A DNA stretch of 64,000 bases from Penaeus vannamei (lineage: Eukaryota; Arthropoda; Malacostraca; Decapoda; Penaeidae). The notes beneath the pieces are model-generated. The model ran no database searches. It had not been told where the DNA came from and saw nothing but the letters and a program-made list of their open reading frames with translations. A program made the position numbers and the translations under genes. Positions 22,291-32,912 of this stretch are shown piece after piece; position 1 is the first letter of the stretch; each line of letters opens with the position of its first letter. Where the stretch lies: NCBI RefSeq assembly GCF_042767895.1, contig NC_091555.1, positions 43,512,265 to 43,576,264 of the forward strand. Reading direction: 5' to 3'.

Positions 22291-22600
22291 TGCATGAATG
22301 TGCGTGTGCTTGTGCTTGTGCTTGTGCTTGTGCCTGTGCCGGTGTGTGTGTATATTTGCATGTGCTTGTACTTGCGCTGTGACAATGGATATTTAGGTAT
22401 ATGTGCGTGTGTATTTATAAGTGTATGTACGTATATATGTGTGTGTGCGTGTGTGTACTTTTGTGTGTGTATGTAGAAAAATACTGAATAAGTAATTGTT
22501 CTTCTGTACATGCATGTGTATGTACAGATGCGTCCATGTGTGTACACCTGACGCCAATGAATATGTGTTTGTGTGTAAATGTATATTTTACAGAAGCGTT
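22291..22600. repeat. TGCTTG hexanucleotide and GT-rich tracts
   Basis: TGTGCTTGTGCTTGTGCTTG at about 22307-22336, then GTGTGTAT-type sequence to about 22480 and looser GT-rich sequence to 22600. Confidence 0.7.
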
Positions 22601-22695
22601 CACGTGTGCGCGCCTCACGCTAATGAACGCTAATGCGCGTCCGGAGCGCCGTGTGTACCTCTGGGGCCCCGGACGCCGAGCAAACAGGCATTTGC

Positions 22696-22773
22696 GAGCT
22701 CGTCCTCGAGGCCCGAGTCACGAGCTCGTCCTCGAGGCCCGAGTCACGAGCTCGTCCTCGAGGCCCGAGTATC
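22696..22773. repeat. Three perfect 26-bp GC-rich units
   Basis: GAGCTCGTCCTCGAGGCCCG starts at 22696, 22722 and 22748. Each unit contains GAGCTC and CCTCGAGG palindromes. Surrounding sequence (22620-22870) is CpG-rich and open in two forward frames, but no protein is recognised. Confidence 0.9.
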
Positions 22774-22799
22774 AGCTCTCGTTCGCAGCGCTGCCCTTC

Positions 22800-23456
22800 C
22801 GGTCCAGACTGCGCGCGGGGCGGGGATGGGGGTGGGGGTAGGGGTAGGGGTAGGGGGCGGGGTGCAAGTTGCAATTTGTAGCTTCATTGATTTATTGAGG
22901 TTTTATGATGGGAGGCGCTCTTAAAGCCAGGGGCGGTGGTAGAGGGAGGGAAAGAAGCCTCAGTAGTGATATTAATCGTAGGAAATATATTAGTAGAGGT
23001 TGTGATGTTGAGGCGGATTTAGCACGATAAAAGTAACAATCCAAATATAACCCCTCCCCCCCCCAACCCCCTCCACAACTGATCACAACCTTTAACGGAA
23101 GAGGATTGAATCAAGGCCCCCCTCGTGACGCCTGGGGTTCCGCTTATTGTGTCATGGCATGTCACGTCTTGTCATGTCATGTCACGGCCCGATCGTGACG
23201 AAGCGCGGAACGGGGGCGGCGGCAGGGGAGGGGGGGTGGGGGAGGTGAAGCATCCGCGAGAGAGAGGTGTCGGGAGCGGCCGGATGTCGGGAGTGAGGTC
23301 GGCGATTTTATGGCGGCGGCGGTCGGGTGATTGGGGGCGCTTCCGGTTGGGGAGAGGTCAGTTGATTGACCTTCGATGACCCCTGGTTGGGTGGGTGAGG
23401 GGGGAGGGGGGACTGGCGGTGGGGTCTTCGTTTCGCCCTCTCCTCTCTCTGCATGT
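22800..23456. other. Complex CpG-containing island
   Basis: After a GGGGTA repeat (22820-22862) comes unique sequence with tandem TGTCATG/TGTCACG words at 23150-23185, a GGCGGCGG patch, and nuclear-receptor half-sites at 23355-23382. Confidence 0.45.
23355..23382. promoter_or_regulatory. Three nuclear-receptor half-sites (DR4-like pair)
   Basis: AGGTCA (23355-23360), then TGACCT (23367-23372), spacer TCGA, then TGACCC (23377-23382). The last two form a DR4 with one mismatch. The first is inverted relative to them. Confidence 0.35.
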
Positions 23457-23780
<324 letters not shown>

Positions 23781-23879
23781 CTCGGCACCTAATGACAAGG
23801 TGTACAGTAATAGCAGCAGGACAGAAATTGGAATCTGGGACACACTTGCCAATTTAACATTCTGGGATGTTCCCACTAC

Positions 23880-24135
23880 CAGTCCACCCCCACCCTCCCC
23901 GCCCCTCGTCTACTCCTCGCCCACCCCACATCTCGCCCACCTCTCCCCCAACCCTCCTCGTCTATTCCTCGCCCACCTCTCGTTCATCCCTCCCCCACCC
24001 CTTGCCCTCTCCTAGCCCACCTCTCGTCCACCCCTAGCCCACCTCTCGCCCTCTCCTAGCCCACCTCTCGTCTACCCCCAGCCCTCTCCTAGGCCTCTCC
24101 TAGCCCACCTCTCGCCCACCCCTAGTCCATCCCTT
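23880..24135. repeat. CCCACCTCTCGTC minisatellite, about 20-bp units
   Basis: CTCGCCCACC, CCCACCTCTCGTCCACCCC and TCTCCTAGCCCACC units alternate. The short unique stretch 23785-23880 precedes it. Confidence 0.75.
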
Positions 24136-24279
24136 GTTCACCTCTCTACACTCACGCCTCGTTCTCACCACCTCCCAACCTCAACTCTCCTTATCAGTGG
24201 CTCCCCACGCCTCCCGTCACTCCCCCACCCCACTCCCTATGTCTACCTACCTCTTACCTCATTCTAGCCCCTCTCTCTC

Positions 24280-24580
24280 TTTGGTATCTATTGCTTCCGC
24301 TCTCACTCTTCCCTTTCCTCTCTCCTTGCTCCACTCCCTCTCCTCCCCTTGCCCCCCTTCCTCCCTCCTCCCCTTCCCCTGTCTCCTCTCCCTCCTCTCC
24401 TCCCTCCCCTGCCCCTTCCCCTCCCTTCCTCCCCTTGCCCCTGTCTCCTCTCCTGTCCCCTTCCTCTCTCTCCTCTCATACTCCCCTCCCCTCCCTCCCT
24501 CTCTCGTCCCCTTGCCCCTGTCTCCTCTCCTCCCCATCCTCCCTCCCTTCTCCCCTTACCTCCCCCCTTTCCAATTTTCT
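24280..24580. repeat. Pyrimidine-rich CCTCTCCTCCC block
   Basis: Recurring CCCCTTGCCCCTGTCTCCTC units. No gene. Confidence 0.75.
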
Positions 24581-24945
24581 TTCCTGTTCTGTTTCTCGTG
24601 TTTATATTTTTTGCGTTTTTATTTTTAGGGCATTTTACGTGTTTATTAGCAAGCGCTTGGGCTTTTATAGGCGTTTTTTGTTGTTATTGTTGTTGGAAAT
24701 GACAATTGCTGTCAACGTTCGTTTGTTTTTTTGTTACTGTTATGTCGCGCGCTTTTCTGTGTGGTTCTTTTTCTGTATTTGTGTTTTTTTTGTTTTTGTT
24801 TTGTTTCGCTTAGGTTTCTTTGCCTGTCATACTCGCTGTCTGCCTTCTTTCCTCTCTCCTTTTCCTTCCTCCCCATATCCTTTCTTTCCCTCCTTACTCT
24901 CCCCTTGATTCGTCATCTCTTTCTCCCTCCATTGACTCACTCACT
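24581..24945. other. T-rich spacer
   Basis: T/G-rich low complexity; no gene. Confidence 0.4.
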
Positions 24946-24948
24946 CAC

Positions 24949-25044
<96 letters not shown>

Positions 25045-25190
25045 CCTCCCTCCCTCCCTCTCCTCTCCCTCCTTTCCTCCCTTTCTCTTTTTCCTCCTCT
25101 CTCTCCAATCTTCTCGCTCCACCTCTTTCTCCTCCCTTCCCCTCCCTCTCTCCGCCTCCTTTCAGGCTTTTCTCCTCCCTCCTCCCCCAC
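24946..25190. repeat. (CT)n array then CT-rich block
   Basis: (CT)n at about 24953-25040, followed by CCTCCCTC and CTCC-rich sequence. Confidence 0.9.
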
Positions 25191-25199
25191 TCCTCTCTT

Positions 25200-25397
25200 T
25201 ATTCACGTCTCATTACTGGGCGTGTGTGTTTGTCATGCGGATGAGCGCCTCATGACAGCGCGGTTGTCATGTGTCATGCGAGTGGATAAGGCATGATCGA
25301 TAGCTTATCGGAGGTATTTTTGGATTTGGATTATCAGCTGTTGCTTGTCGCGATGTCGATCAGCTGATACAGGGCGATTGCAGTGATTAGTGGTTGT

Positions 25398-25398
<1 letters not shown>
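25200..25398. other. Complex island with TGTCATG and CAGCTG motifs
   Basis: TGTCATG or its reverse complement lies at 25231, 25251, 25265 and 25272. CAGCTG E-boxes lie at 25335-25340 and 25361-25366, the latter in the 10-bp palindrome ATCAGCTGAT (25359-25368). Confidence 0.5.

Positions 25399-25470
<72 letters not shown>
25399..25470. repeat. (CT)n microsatellite
   Basis: Uninterrupted CT dinucleotide array. Confidence 0.96.
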
Positions 25471-25472
<2 letters not shown>

Positions 25473-25559
25473 CTTTTGCTCTCTCTTTCTCTCTATCCCT
25501 CCCCTCTCCCTGTCTCCCTCCCCTTACCCCGTTTGTCCTCTCCCCGTAAGTAAAAAAAA

Positions 25560-26145
25560 AAATGTACACGCGCCACTAACGTAAGATTTTTGCGAAATCA
25601 GAAATTTTGAGTGATTCATTAAAACCGAAGGATTGATTTGAACCGATTAGACGAGAGCGGATCAGACGATCGGATGACTGTGTTTATAATTATCAGCTGT
25701 TGACAAGCCAGAAAGCCGACATTGACTCCATGATCTGTGACGTCGGATCGTCCGGGGGGGGGGGGGGTGACGTCATCAGTGGTGAGTCACGTGGTCGTTC
25801 GTGATTTCCGGTTTTTGATTGTGATGATGCGATTAGGTCACTGAGGTTTAATTACGATTGGCGACGAGGGGGGTTGACTGTGGGTGTGATTGGGAGTGTT
25901 GTCATATATTTTTCTTTTTTTGTGTGATTTTTTAATTTGTTATTATTTTGTAATTTGTTGGAGTGCGTTTTATGTTGTAATTCGTTTGTTTTAGTGGTTT
26001 GCGTGAATTATAGGGATTTGTCGGATATTGTATTTTTATTTTATTGTAGTTGTTTCATGATGTTCTCTGTTTTGTGGTTTTTTTCTATTTGTGGGCCTAT
26101 TTGTATTTCTCAGTTTCTCCTTTTGATTTTCTTGCTTGGTGATCT
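25560..26145. other. Complex AT-rich island, possible cis-regulatory DNA
   Basis: Unique sequence with a repeat of TTATCAGCTGTTG (25690-25702, also in the previous island), a CRE/AP-1/E-box cluster at 25736-25793 and T-rich DNA further right. No coding frame is recognised. Confidence 0.45.
25736..25793. promoter_or_regulatory. CRE, AP-1 and E-box cluster
   Basis: TGTGACGTCG at 25736-25745, a perfect CRE TGACGTCA at 25768-25775, AP-1 TGAGTCA at 25783-25789 and CACGTG at 25788-25793 overlapping it. These are canonical bZIP and bHLH sites. Activity is an inference. Confidence 0.4.
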
Positions 26146-26149
26146 CACT

Positions 26150-26460
26150 CCCTCCTTCCATCTCTCCCTTCCCCTTCCCCTCATCTCCTCCTAGTCCTCC
26201 CCTCCTCCTCCTCCTCGTTCTCCTCATCCTTCTTCTTCTTCTTCTTCTTCTTCTTCTTCTTCTTCCTATCTTCCTCCCCTTCCTCCTCCTCCTCTCTTCC
26301 CCTTCTCCCTCCCTCCCTCCCCTTCCCCCTTCCACCCATTCACCCACCCACTTTATCTCTCATTTTCCATCTTCATAATTCTTTCCATAGCCCTCCTTCA
26401 CTACCCTTTCTTCCCATCTTTACTCACCATTGCGCTCCCCCCTTTTCGTTCACCCTGAGA
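26150..26460. repeat. CT-rich block with (CTT)n
   Basis: Pyrimidine-rich, including a (CTT)n array at about 26229-26265. Confidence 0.8.
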
Positions 26461-26689
26461 AAAAAGAGAGCGATAAAGATGTTGGGGGATAATTGTTATT
26501 GCCGTCACCGCCGCCCGCATGTACGCCCCCCCACCCACCCATCACCCCCCCACCCATCACCCCCGCCCCCCATCACCCCCCATTTCTTGTGCTTCTTTTC
26601 CTTGTTACGTATATTTTCGTTTCTCCAGTTTTTCCTCCTGTGGCGTGTAGGCCTACACTTTTCTTCCTTCTCTGTCTCTGCCTGGGTCT

Positions 26690-26690
26690 T

Positions 26691-26783
<93 letters not shown>

Positions 26784-26805
26784 TTCTCTCTCTCTCTCTC
26801 TCATA
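26690..26805. repeat. (CT)n microsatellite
   Basis: CT array with a TTCTCTCTCTTT interruption. The unique stretch 26460-26690 to its left carries TAGGCCTA (26648-26655) and C-rich patches. Confidence 0.95.
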
Positions 26806-27395
26806 TTCTCTCTCTTTATATATCTATCTTTAATCTCCTCTTATTTCTACTCTCTCTGTATATCTCTATTTTTTTCTCACTCTGTCTCTATTTAATTATT
26901 TATTTATCTATCTATCTGTCTCGCTTGTTGCCTACTCTCCCCTGTTCTTGATCTTGCTTTATTATATACACGTCTCTCCTCCACCCTGTTCAATGTGTAC
27001 AATCCTCTTATTCCCCCTGTTGCAAACATTTCCTCTCTTCTGCCTCTCCCTCTCTCTCTCTCTCCACCCCTTCTGCCTCTCCTCTCCCTCCCTTTTCCTT
27101 TCCCCCTTCCTCTACCTCTCTCCCTCCCTTCCCTTCTGCCTCTCCATTTATCCCCCTCTCTCGCTCTCCCCTTCTGCCTCTCCCTCTCTCCCTCCCTCTT
27201 CCTTTCTCCTCCCTGCCTCTCTCCCTCCCTCCCTCCCTCCACCCCTTCTGCCTCTCCCTCTCCCTCCCTCCACCCCTTCTGCCTCTCTCTCTCTCCCTCC
27301 CTCTTCCTTTCTCCCTTTCTCTTCTTCTCTCCCTCCCTCCCTCCCCTTCTGCCTCTCCCTTTATCCCCCTCTCTCCCTCCCCCCCCCCCCATTCC
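26806..27395. repeat. CT-rich low complexity with CCCCTTCTGCCTC units
   Basis: TATCTATC tracts at 26815-26920, a short unique stretch to about 27010, then repeats of CACCCCTTCTGCCTCTCC and CTCCCTCCCTC in an almost purine-free strand. Confidence 0.75.
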
Positions 27396-27680
27396 TAACC
27401 ACTAACTCACCCTTGCAAGTTCCTGACCTTTCAAGTCCCACTCGAATCCCCTCCCTTTCTTTAAGTAGCCCCTTCCCCCTTCAAGTGCCCCCTTCATATC
27501 CCCATCCAGGTCATGCTCAAGTCGTAAGATTTTGTCGATTGGCGAAGAAAGGAGGGTGGAGAAGGGGGTAGGGGGAGGGGGAGGGGGAGGGGGAGCGGGT
27601 TAGTGGGCGGCTCAAGGGGGAGGTTGGGGTGGGGGGGAGGCAGGCAGGACGGGTGGTCGCCAGGCTTTTGTTTATGTATG
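27396..27680. other. Complex then G-rich spacer
   Basis: Short unique sequence with recurring TCAAGT words, then GGGGAGGGGGAGGGGGAGG at about 27570-27595. No gene. Confidence 0.4.
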
Positions 27681-28740
27681 GTTGTTTATTTGTTCTTTGT
27701 GTGTGTGTGTGTGTTTTTTTTTTTGTCTGTCTGTCTGTCTGTCTCCTTGTCGATGTCTCTTTCTCAGTCTGTTTATTTTATTGCATCTGTCTCTCCTCTC
27801 CGTCTCTCTTCCTCATCGTCGCAAATCTCAGACCCTCTATTCTGATTTATCTCTTCTGTATCTCCTCCTCCTCCTCCTTCTGTATCTTCTGTATTTATCC
27901 CTCGCCATTGCTGTATATTGTGTTTCTCTCCCCCCTGTTGTTGTATTTACAACCCCCTGTCGTTGTATATTGTATTTATGTTCCCCACAAGTTATGCGTT
28001 GGATTTATTTTCCCTTGTCTCCGTATATTGCACTTATTTCCCCTTGCGTGTTGTATTTATTACTCCTGGCTGTTGTATGTTGTATTACTCCCCCACACCC
28101 CCACCCCCGTTATTTTTTTGTGTGTGTATTGCCCCTCTGTTGTAGTTTGTATTAATTTCCCCCTGCCTCTGTGTATTGTATTTAGTTGTGATTCTTATTC
28201 AATGCATAATGTATTTATTTCCCCGACCCACTTTATAATGTAGCTATATATTTCTTCCTGGTGTGCATTCTTTTTCCTTACTGCCGTGTACTGTATTCCA
28301 TACACCCTTGGGGCTGTATATTGTATTTATATCCCCTGGGGTTGTATGCTGTTCTTTTATTCCCCCGAGGACTGCATGGTCTACTCTTTTATCCCCCAAC
28401 CAAAGCATATTGTATTTATTTTATCCTAATCGAGACAAAAGATACATAGATAAATAAATGAATATATAAATAAATAAATAAATACAGTACAGTATTTATT
28501 CTCCTTGGGATTGTGCATATTCTATCCCTTTAATCCTCAACCGAAATATATTGTATTTATTTTATCCTAAACGGGACAAAATAAATCTAAATACAATGCA
28601 GTATTCATTCTCCTTAGCATTGTACATATTCTCTGCATTTACCCCAATCGAAATATATTGTATTTATTTTATCCTAATCGAAACAAAAAAAAATCTAGGT
28701 ACAATACAGTATTTATTCACCAAAAAGATAGTACATATTC
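27680..28740. repeat. Degenerate TTGTATTTAT minisatellite
   Basis: After GT and CT tracts, TGTATTGTATTTATTTCCCC-like units recur from about 27890 at roughly 40-60 bp. From 28530 they take the form ATATTGTATTTATTTTATCC at about 100 bp. The units look like decayed relatives of the regular array that follows. Confidence 0.75.
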
Positions 28741-29640
28741 TATCCATTCAACCCCCTAACCGAAGTATATTGTATTTATTTGATCCTAAACGGAACAAAG
28801 ATTTATTTTATTTATTTATTTATTTTTAACTCTAGCCGAAGTATATTGTATTTATTTGATCCTAAACGGAACAAAAATTTATTTTTATTTATTTATTTAT
28901 TTATTTTAAACCCCCTAACCAAAGTATATTGTATTTATTTGATCCTAAACGGAACAAAGATTTATTTTTTTTATTTATTTATTTATTTTAAACCCCCTAA
29001 CCGAAGTATATTGTATTTATGTGATCCTAAACGGAACAAAGATTTATTTTTTTTTTTATTTATTTATTTTAAACCCCCTAACCGAAGTATATTGTATTTA
29101 TGTGATCCTAAACGGAACAAAGATTTATTTTTTTTTTATTTATTTATTTTAAACCCCCTAACCGAAGTATATTGTATTTATGTGATCCTAAACGGAACAA
29201 AGATTTATTTTTTTTTTTTTTTTTATTTTAAACCCCCTAACCGAAGTATATTGTATTTATGTGATCCTAAACGGAACAAAGATTTATTTTTTTTTTTATT
29301 TATTTATTTTAAACCCCCTAACCGAAGTATATTGTATTTATGTGATCCTAAACGGAACAAAGATTTATTTTTATTTATTTATTTATTTATTTTAAACCCC
29401 CTACCGAAGTATATTGTATTTATGTGATCCTAAACGGAACAAAGATTTATTTATTTTTTTTATTTATTTATTTTAAACCCCCTAACCGAAGTATATTGTA
29501 TTTATGTGATCCTAAACGGAACAAAGATTTATTTTTATTTATTTATTTATTTATTTTAAACCCCCTACCGAAGTATATTGTATTTATTTGATCCTAAATG
29601 GAACAAAGATATATTTTTAATTATTTATTTATTTATTTTT
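28740..29640. repeat. Regular 81-bp minisatellite, about 11 copies
   Basis: The phrase CCGAAGTATATTGTATTTAT repeats with its AGTATATT anchor at about 28839, 28922, 29005, 29086, 29166, 29245, 29326, 29408, 29490 and 29572, a spacing of 79-83 bp. Each unit also carries GATCCTAAACGGAACAAAGA and a (TTTA)n tail of variable length. Because 81 bp equals 27 codons, a forward frame stays open for about 215 codons with a repeat containing LYLCDPKRNKDLF. It lacks an ATG and is regarded as a repeat artefact. Confidence 0.95.
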
Positions 29641-29688
29641 TTTTTACATTTTTTCTAACGTTGTAATTGTCTCTTGTTTCCATTGCAG

Positions 29689-29751
29689 GTGCGTATGCCG
29701 GCGCTGGTCCCTCGCCTCCTGGGTCCGTCGCTCGCCAGGGCCGCTCCCAAG
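29689..29751 (+). CDS. Candidate exon with mitochondrial-presequence-like N-terminus
   Basis: The left boundary has a full 3' splice signal: branch-type CTAAC at 29655-29659, a pyrimidine-rich stretch, then TTGCAG with AG at 29687-29688, about 30 nt downstream of the branch A. ATG at 29695 opens MPALVPRLLGPSLARAAPK, which is rich in Arg, Leu and Ala with no acidic residue, as in matrix-targeting presequences. The frame is also open upstream (Val-Arg) to the splice site. Donors are AAG followed by GTTAGG at 29752 (phase 0) or TTAG followed by GTGGGT at 29757. The exon would be the first coding exon after a 5' untranslated intron that holds the 81-bp minisatellite. No family is recognised from 19 residues, and no following exon is seen in the G-rich DNA to the right. 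Confidence 0.42.
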
Positions 29752-29756
29752 GTTAG

Positions 29757-30110
29757 GTGGGTTTGTGTTGGGGGTGGGGGAGGGGTGGGGGGATGGGGGG
29801 ATGATGGGAGGGGGGAGTGGTTGGGTTGGGTTGGGTGGTAGGAGGGAGGTGAGTGGGAGAGTGGGTGAGGGAGGGGGAGATGAGGGGAGGTGAGTGGGAG
29901 GGGGGGAGGGGGTTGGGTTGGGTGGGGGAGGATGGTAGGAGGGAGGTGAGTGAGTGAGGGGTGAGGGGGAGTGGGTGATGGGGAGGGAGGAGGAGGAGGG
30001 GAAGCAGGAAGGTAGTGAAGAAGAGAGGATGGAGGGATGGAGATAAGAGAGATTGTGGGAGGGAGAGATAAGGGATAGGAAGGAGGCACACAGAGAGAGA
30101 GAGAGAGAGA
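29757..30110. repeat. G-rich GGGTTGGGTTGG block
   Basis: GGGTTGGGTTGGGTGG and GGGAGGTGAGTGGGAG repeats (two units of about 110 bp near 29815 and 29917), then a purine-rich stretch. It would be the start of the intron downstream of the candidate exon. Confidence 0.7.
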
Positions 30111-30338
30111 CATAAAAGATGAAATTGCAGTAGGGAAGTCAGAAGGGAGAAACAGAGAGGTAGGGAAGTTGAGGAGGGAGATGAAGAAAAAGATACGGAA
30201 TGGGTAATGAGAGAGAGAGAGAAAAAATGAAGGTTGGTACTTTTCATCATGCTCAGTCGCTCCATTAAAAGAGTACTTAATTGAATTACGGGCTTTCATT
30301 TGCGTTTACATCTCCCGTTACACTGCACAATGCGCGTG

Positions 30339-30370
<32 letters not shown>

Positions 30371-30475
30371 TGGGCGTGTAGTTTCTGCCTTGTACGTACG
30401 TCTGTAATAATACGGTAAGTCAAGGTTGCGGAGCAGATGCAGTTAAAGGCTGTTTTTTTTTTTCGGAAATCGTTC
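30111..30475. other. Complex spacer with (TGCG)n
   Basis: Unique A-rich sequence, then a CGTG/TGCG tetranucleotide array at 30328-30372 and unique DNA. Confidence 0.5.
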
Positions 30476-30765
30476 TCGCAGGGGGTGGGGGAGGGGAGAG
30501 GACAAGGGGGTTAGAGGGAGAGGAAGGGGGATGGAGGGGAAGAGGAGGTAGAGGAGGGGTGGGTGGGGCGTAGAGGGTGGGCAAGGGGGTAGGGAAGAGG
30601 AAGGGGGAGGGAGGGGAGGGTGGAAGGGAGGGCAAGGGGGAAGGGAAGAGGTGGGGAAGGGGGAGGGAGGGGAGGGTGGAAGGGAGGGCAAGGGGGTAGG
30701 GAAGAGGAAGGGGAAGTTGGAGGGAGGGGAGGGTGGAAGGGAGGAGGGAGGGGAAGGTTACGAGA
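30476..30765. repeat. G-rich purine minisatellite
   Basis: GGAGGGGAGGGTGGAAGGGA units recur at about 30612, 30672 and 30721, with GGGCAAGGGGG spacers. Confidence 0.75.
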
Positions 30766-30811
30766 AGGGAATTCTTTCTGCATCCGATTTCCCTGTTAAG
30801 TGAATCAGGAA

Positions 30812-30830
30812 TGAGTCAAAGGGTGAGTCA
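30812..30830. promoter_or_regulatory. Paired AP-1 sites
   Basis: TGAGTCA at 30812-30818 and 30824-30830, one helical turn apart, just left of the following minisatellite. Confidence 0.35.
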
Positions 30831-30879
30831 AGAGGTTCGAGTTTGCATTCTTTGTTGGATGTTACCTGTGATTCACCTG

Positions 30880-31860
30880 TTTTTTGTTGTTGTTGTTTTT
30901 GTGTGTGAAACTGTTCTTGTTTTTTGTTGTTGCTTTTGTGTGTCATTGTTCTTGTTGTGTTTTGTTGTTGCCTTTGTGTGTCAAATTGTTCTTGTGTTTT
31001 GTTGTTGCCTTTGTGTGTAAAACTGTTCTTGTGTTTTGTTGTTGCCTTTGTGTGTAAAACTGTTCTTGTTGTTGCCTTTGTGTGTCAATTTTTTCTTGTT
31101 GCCTTTGTGTGTCAAAATGTTCTTTCTTGTTGTTGCCTTTGTGTGTCAAATTTTTCTTGTTGCCTTTGTGTGTCAAAATGTTCTTTCTTGTTGTTGCCTT
31201 TGTGTGTCAAATTTTTCTTGTTGCCTTTGTGTGTCAAAATGTTCTTTCTTGTTGTTGCCTTTGTGTGTCATTGCTCTTGTGTTTTGTTGCTTTTGTGTGT
31301 CATTGTTCTTGTGTTTTGTTGCTTTTGTGTGTCATTGTTCTTGTTGTGTTTTGTTGCCTTTGTGTGTCAAATTTTTCTTGTTGCCTTTGTGTGTCAAAAT
31401 GTTCTTTCTTGTTGTTGCCTTTGTGTGTCAAATTTTTCTTGTTGTGTTTTGTTGTTGCCTTTGTGTGTCAAATTGTTCTTGTGTTTTGTTGTTGCTTTTG
31501 TGTGTCAAATTGTTCTTGTTGTTTTGTTGCTTTTGTGTGTCAAATTGTTCTTGTTTTTGTTGTTGTTGTTGTTGTTGCCTTTGTGTGTCAAATTGTTCTT
31601 GTGTTTTGTTATTGCCTTTGTGTCAAATTGTTCTTGTTGTGTTTTGTTGTTGCTTTTGTGTGTCAAATTGTTCTTGTGTTTTGCTGCCTTTATTTGTCGA
31701 ATTGTTCTTGTGTTTTGTTGTTGCTTTTGGGTGTCAAATTATTGTTGTTGTTTTGTTACTTTTGTGTGTCAAATTGTTCTTGTTTTTTGTTGTTGTTGTT
31801 GCCTTTGTGTGTAAAACTGTTCTTGTTGTTGCCATTGTGTGTCAAATTGTTCTTGTCTCG
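30880..31860. repeat. TTGCCTTTGTGTGTCAAA minisatellite, about 25 copies
   Basis: Units of 30-45 bp combine CCTTTGTGTGTCAAATTGTT with CTTGTGTTTTGTTGTTG in variable arrangements. The unit contains no stop triplet in any forward frame, so all three frames stay open for about 275-300 codons (Cys/Val/Leu/Phe repeats). These are not genes. Confidence 0.95.
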
Positions 31861-32195
31861 TACATGTTCCCAACGTGACTCACGCGGAAGTGATATCTGC
31901 ATGTGACTCACGTCCCTGAGAATAGTGTTAGGTATGTCGAGTCACCTTCGGGGAGAGAATCAGGTGTTGTCGCGAACGTGAATCTTGTGCGTGCGTGCGT
32001 GCGTTCGCGTCTCGGGGTCTTGTCTGCTCGCCTCCTGGACGGTCTGCTCGCCTGACTGCATTCTGCGTGGGAGAGAGTGTTTGTTGGTTTGTTTTTTGCG
32101 CGTTGTAGTTGCGTGTTGTGTTTGTGTTCTGTTTGGGAGGGGGTAACGGGGTGTTTATTGGTGATCGAGGCGGCGTCTCGGGGTCTTGTGATGGG
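31861..32195. other. Complex island right of the minisatellite
   Basis: Unique sequence with TGACTCA at 31876-31882 and 31904-31910, CpG-rich (TGCG)n and TCTGCTCGCC repeats near 31990-32060. No gene recognised. Confidence 0.4.
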
Positions 32196-32580
32196 GGTAT
32201 TGGTGGGGGAGAAAGGTGGGTGGGAAGAGGGAGGAAGGTCACGGAGAGAGGGAAGGGAGGGAGAGGGAGAGGGAGGAAAGAAAGGAGGGGGAGGTCACGG
32301 AAGGAGGGAAGGGAGGGAGAGGGAGAGAGAGGAAAGGAAGGAGGAAGAAGGTCACGGAAGGAAGGGAAGGAGAGGAGAGGGAGAAGAAGGTGACGGAGGG
32401 AGGAAGAGCGAGGGAGAGGGAGGGAAGGTGGCGGAGGGATTGAAGAGAGGGAGAGGGAGAGTGAGGGAGCCAGGCAAGGAAGGAGTGAGAGAAAACGGGG
32501 GAGGGAATGGAGAAGGGAAGGGGGAAAGGGAGCCAGGAGAATGAGGGAGGGGAGAGACGAAGTGAGAGAGAAGGGGAAAG
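32196..32580. repeat. Purine-rich minisatellite
   Basis: GGTCACGGAAGGAGGGAAGG units at about 32237, 32294 and 32350, then decaying purine-rich sequence. Confidence 0.75.
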
Positions 32581-32912
32581 TAGTAGAGACGTTATTGAAT
32601 AGATAGATGGCTGGATAGGTAGACAGGCGATAGACTATTGAGTGGATTGATATTTGGATGGACAGATTGGTGGATGGGTACAACAGGGTAGGTGGGTAGA
32701 CAATCAAATAGATAGATGAGAGAGTGAGGGGGGAGGGGGAGGAAGACAATCAAATAGATAGATGAGAGAAAGAGAGGGGGAAGGGAGAGAGAGAGAGAGA
32801 GAGAGAGAGAGGGGGATATAGATAGAGAGAGAGAGAGGGGGGGGGAGATAGAGATAAAGAGAGAGAGAGAGAGGGAGGGAGATAGAGATAGATATAGATA
32901 AAGAGAGAGAGA
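32581..32912. repeat. GATA/GATG tracts and (GA)n
   Basis: GATAGATGG and GGATGG imperfect tetranucleotides, a two-copy word GACAATCAAATAGATAGATG (32699 and 32745), then GA arrays with GGGGG interruptions. Confidence 0.8.

Noticed and set aside
30880..31860. Three long Cys/Val/Leu/Phe open frames suggesting membrane proteins
   Set aside because: All three forward frames are open because the tandem unit lacks stop triplets. There is no independent coding signal.
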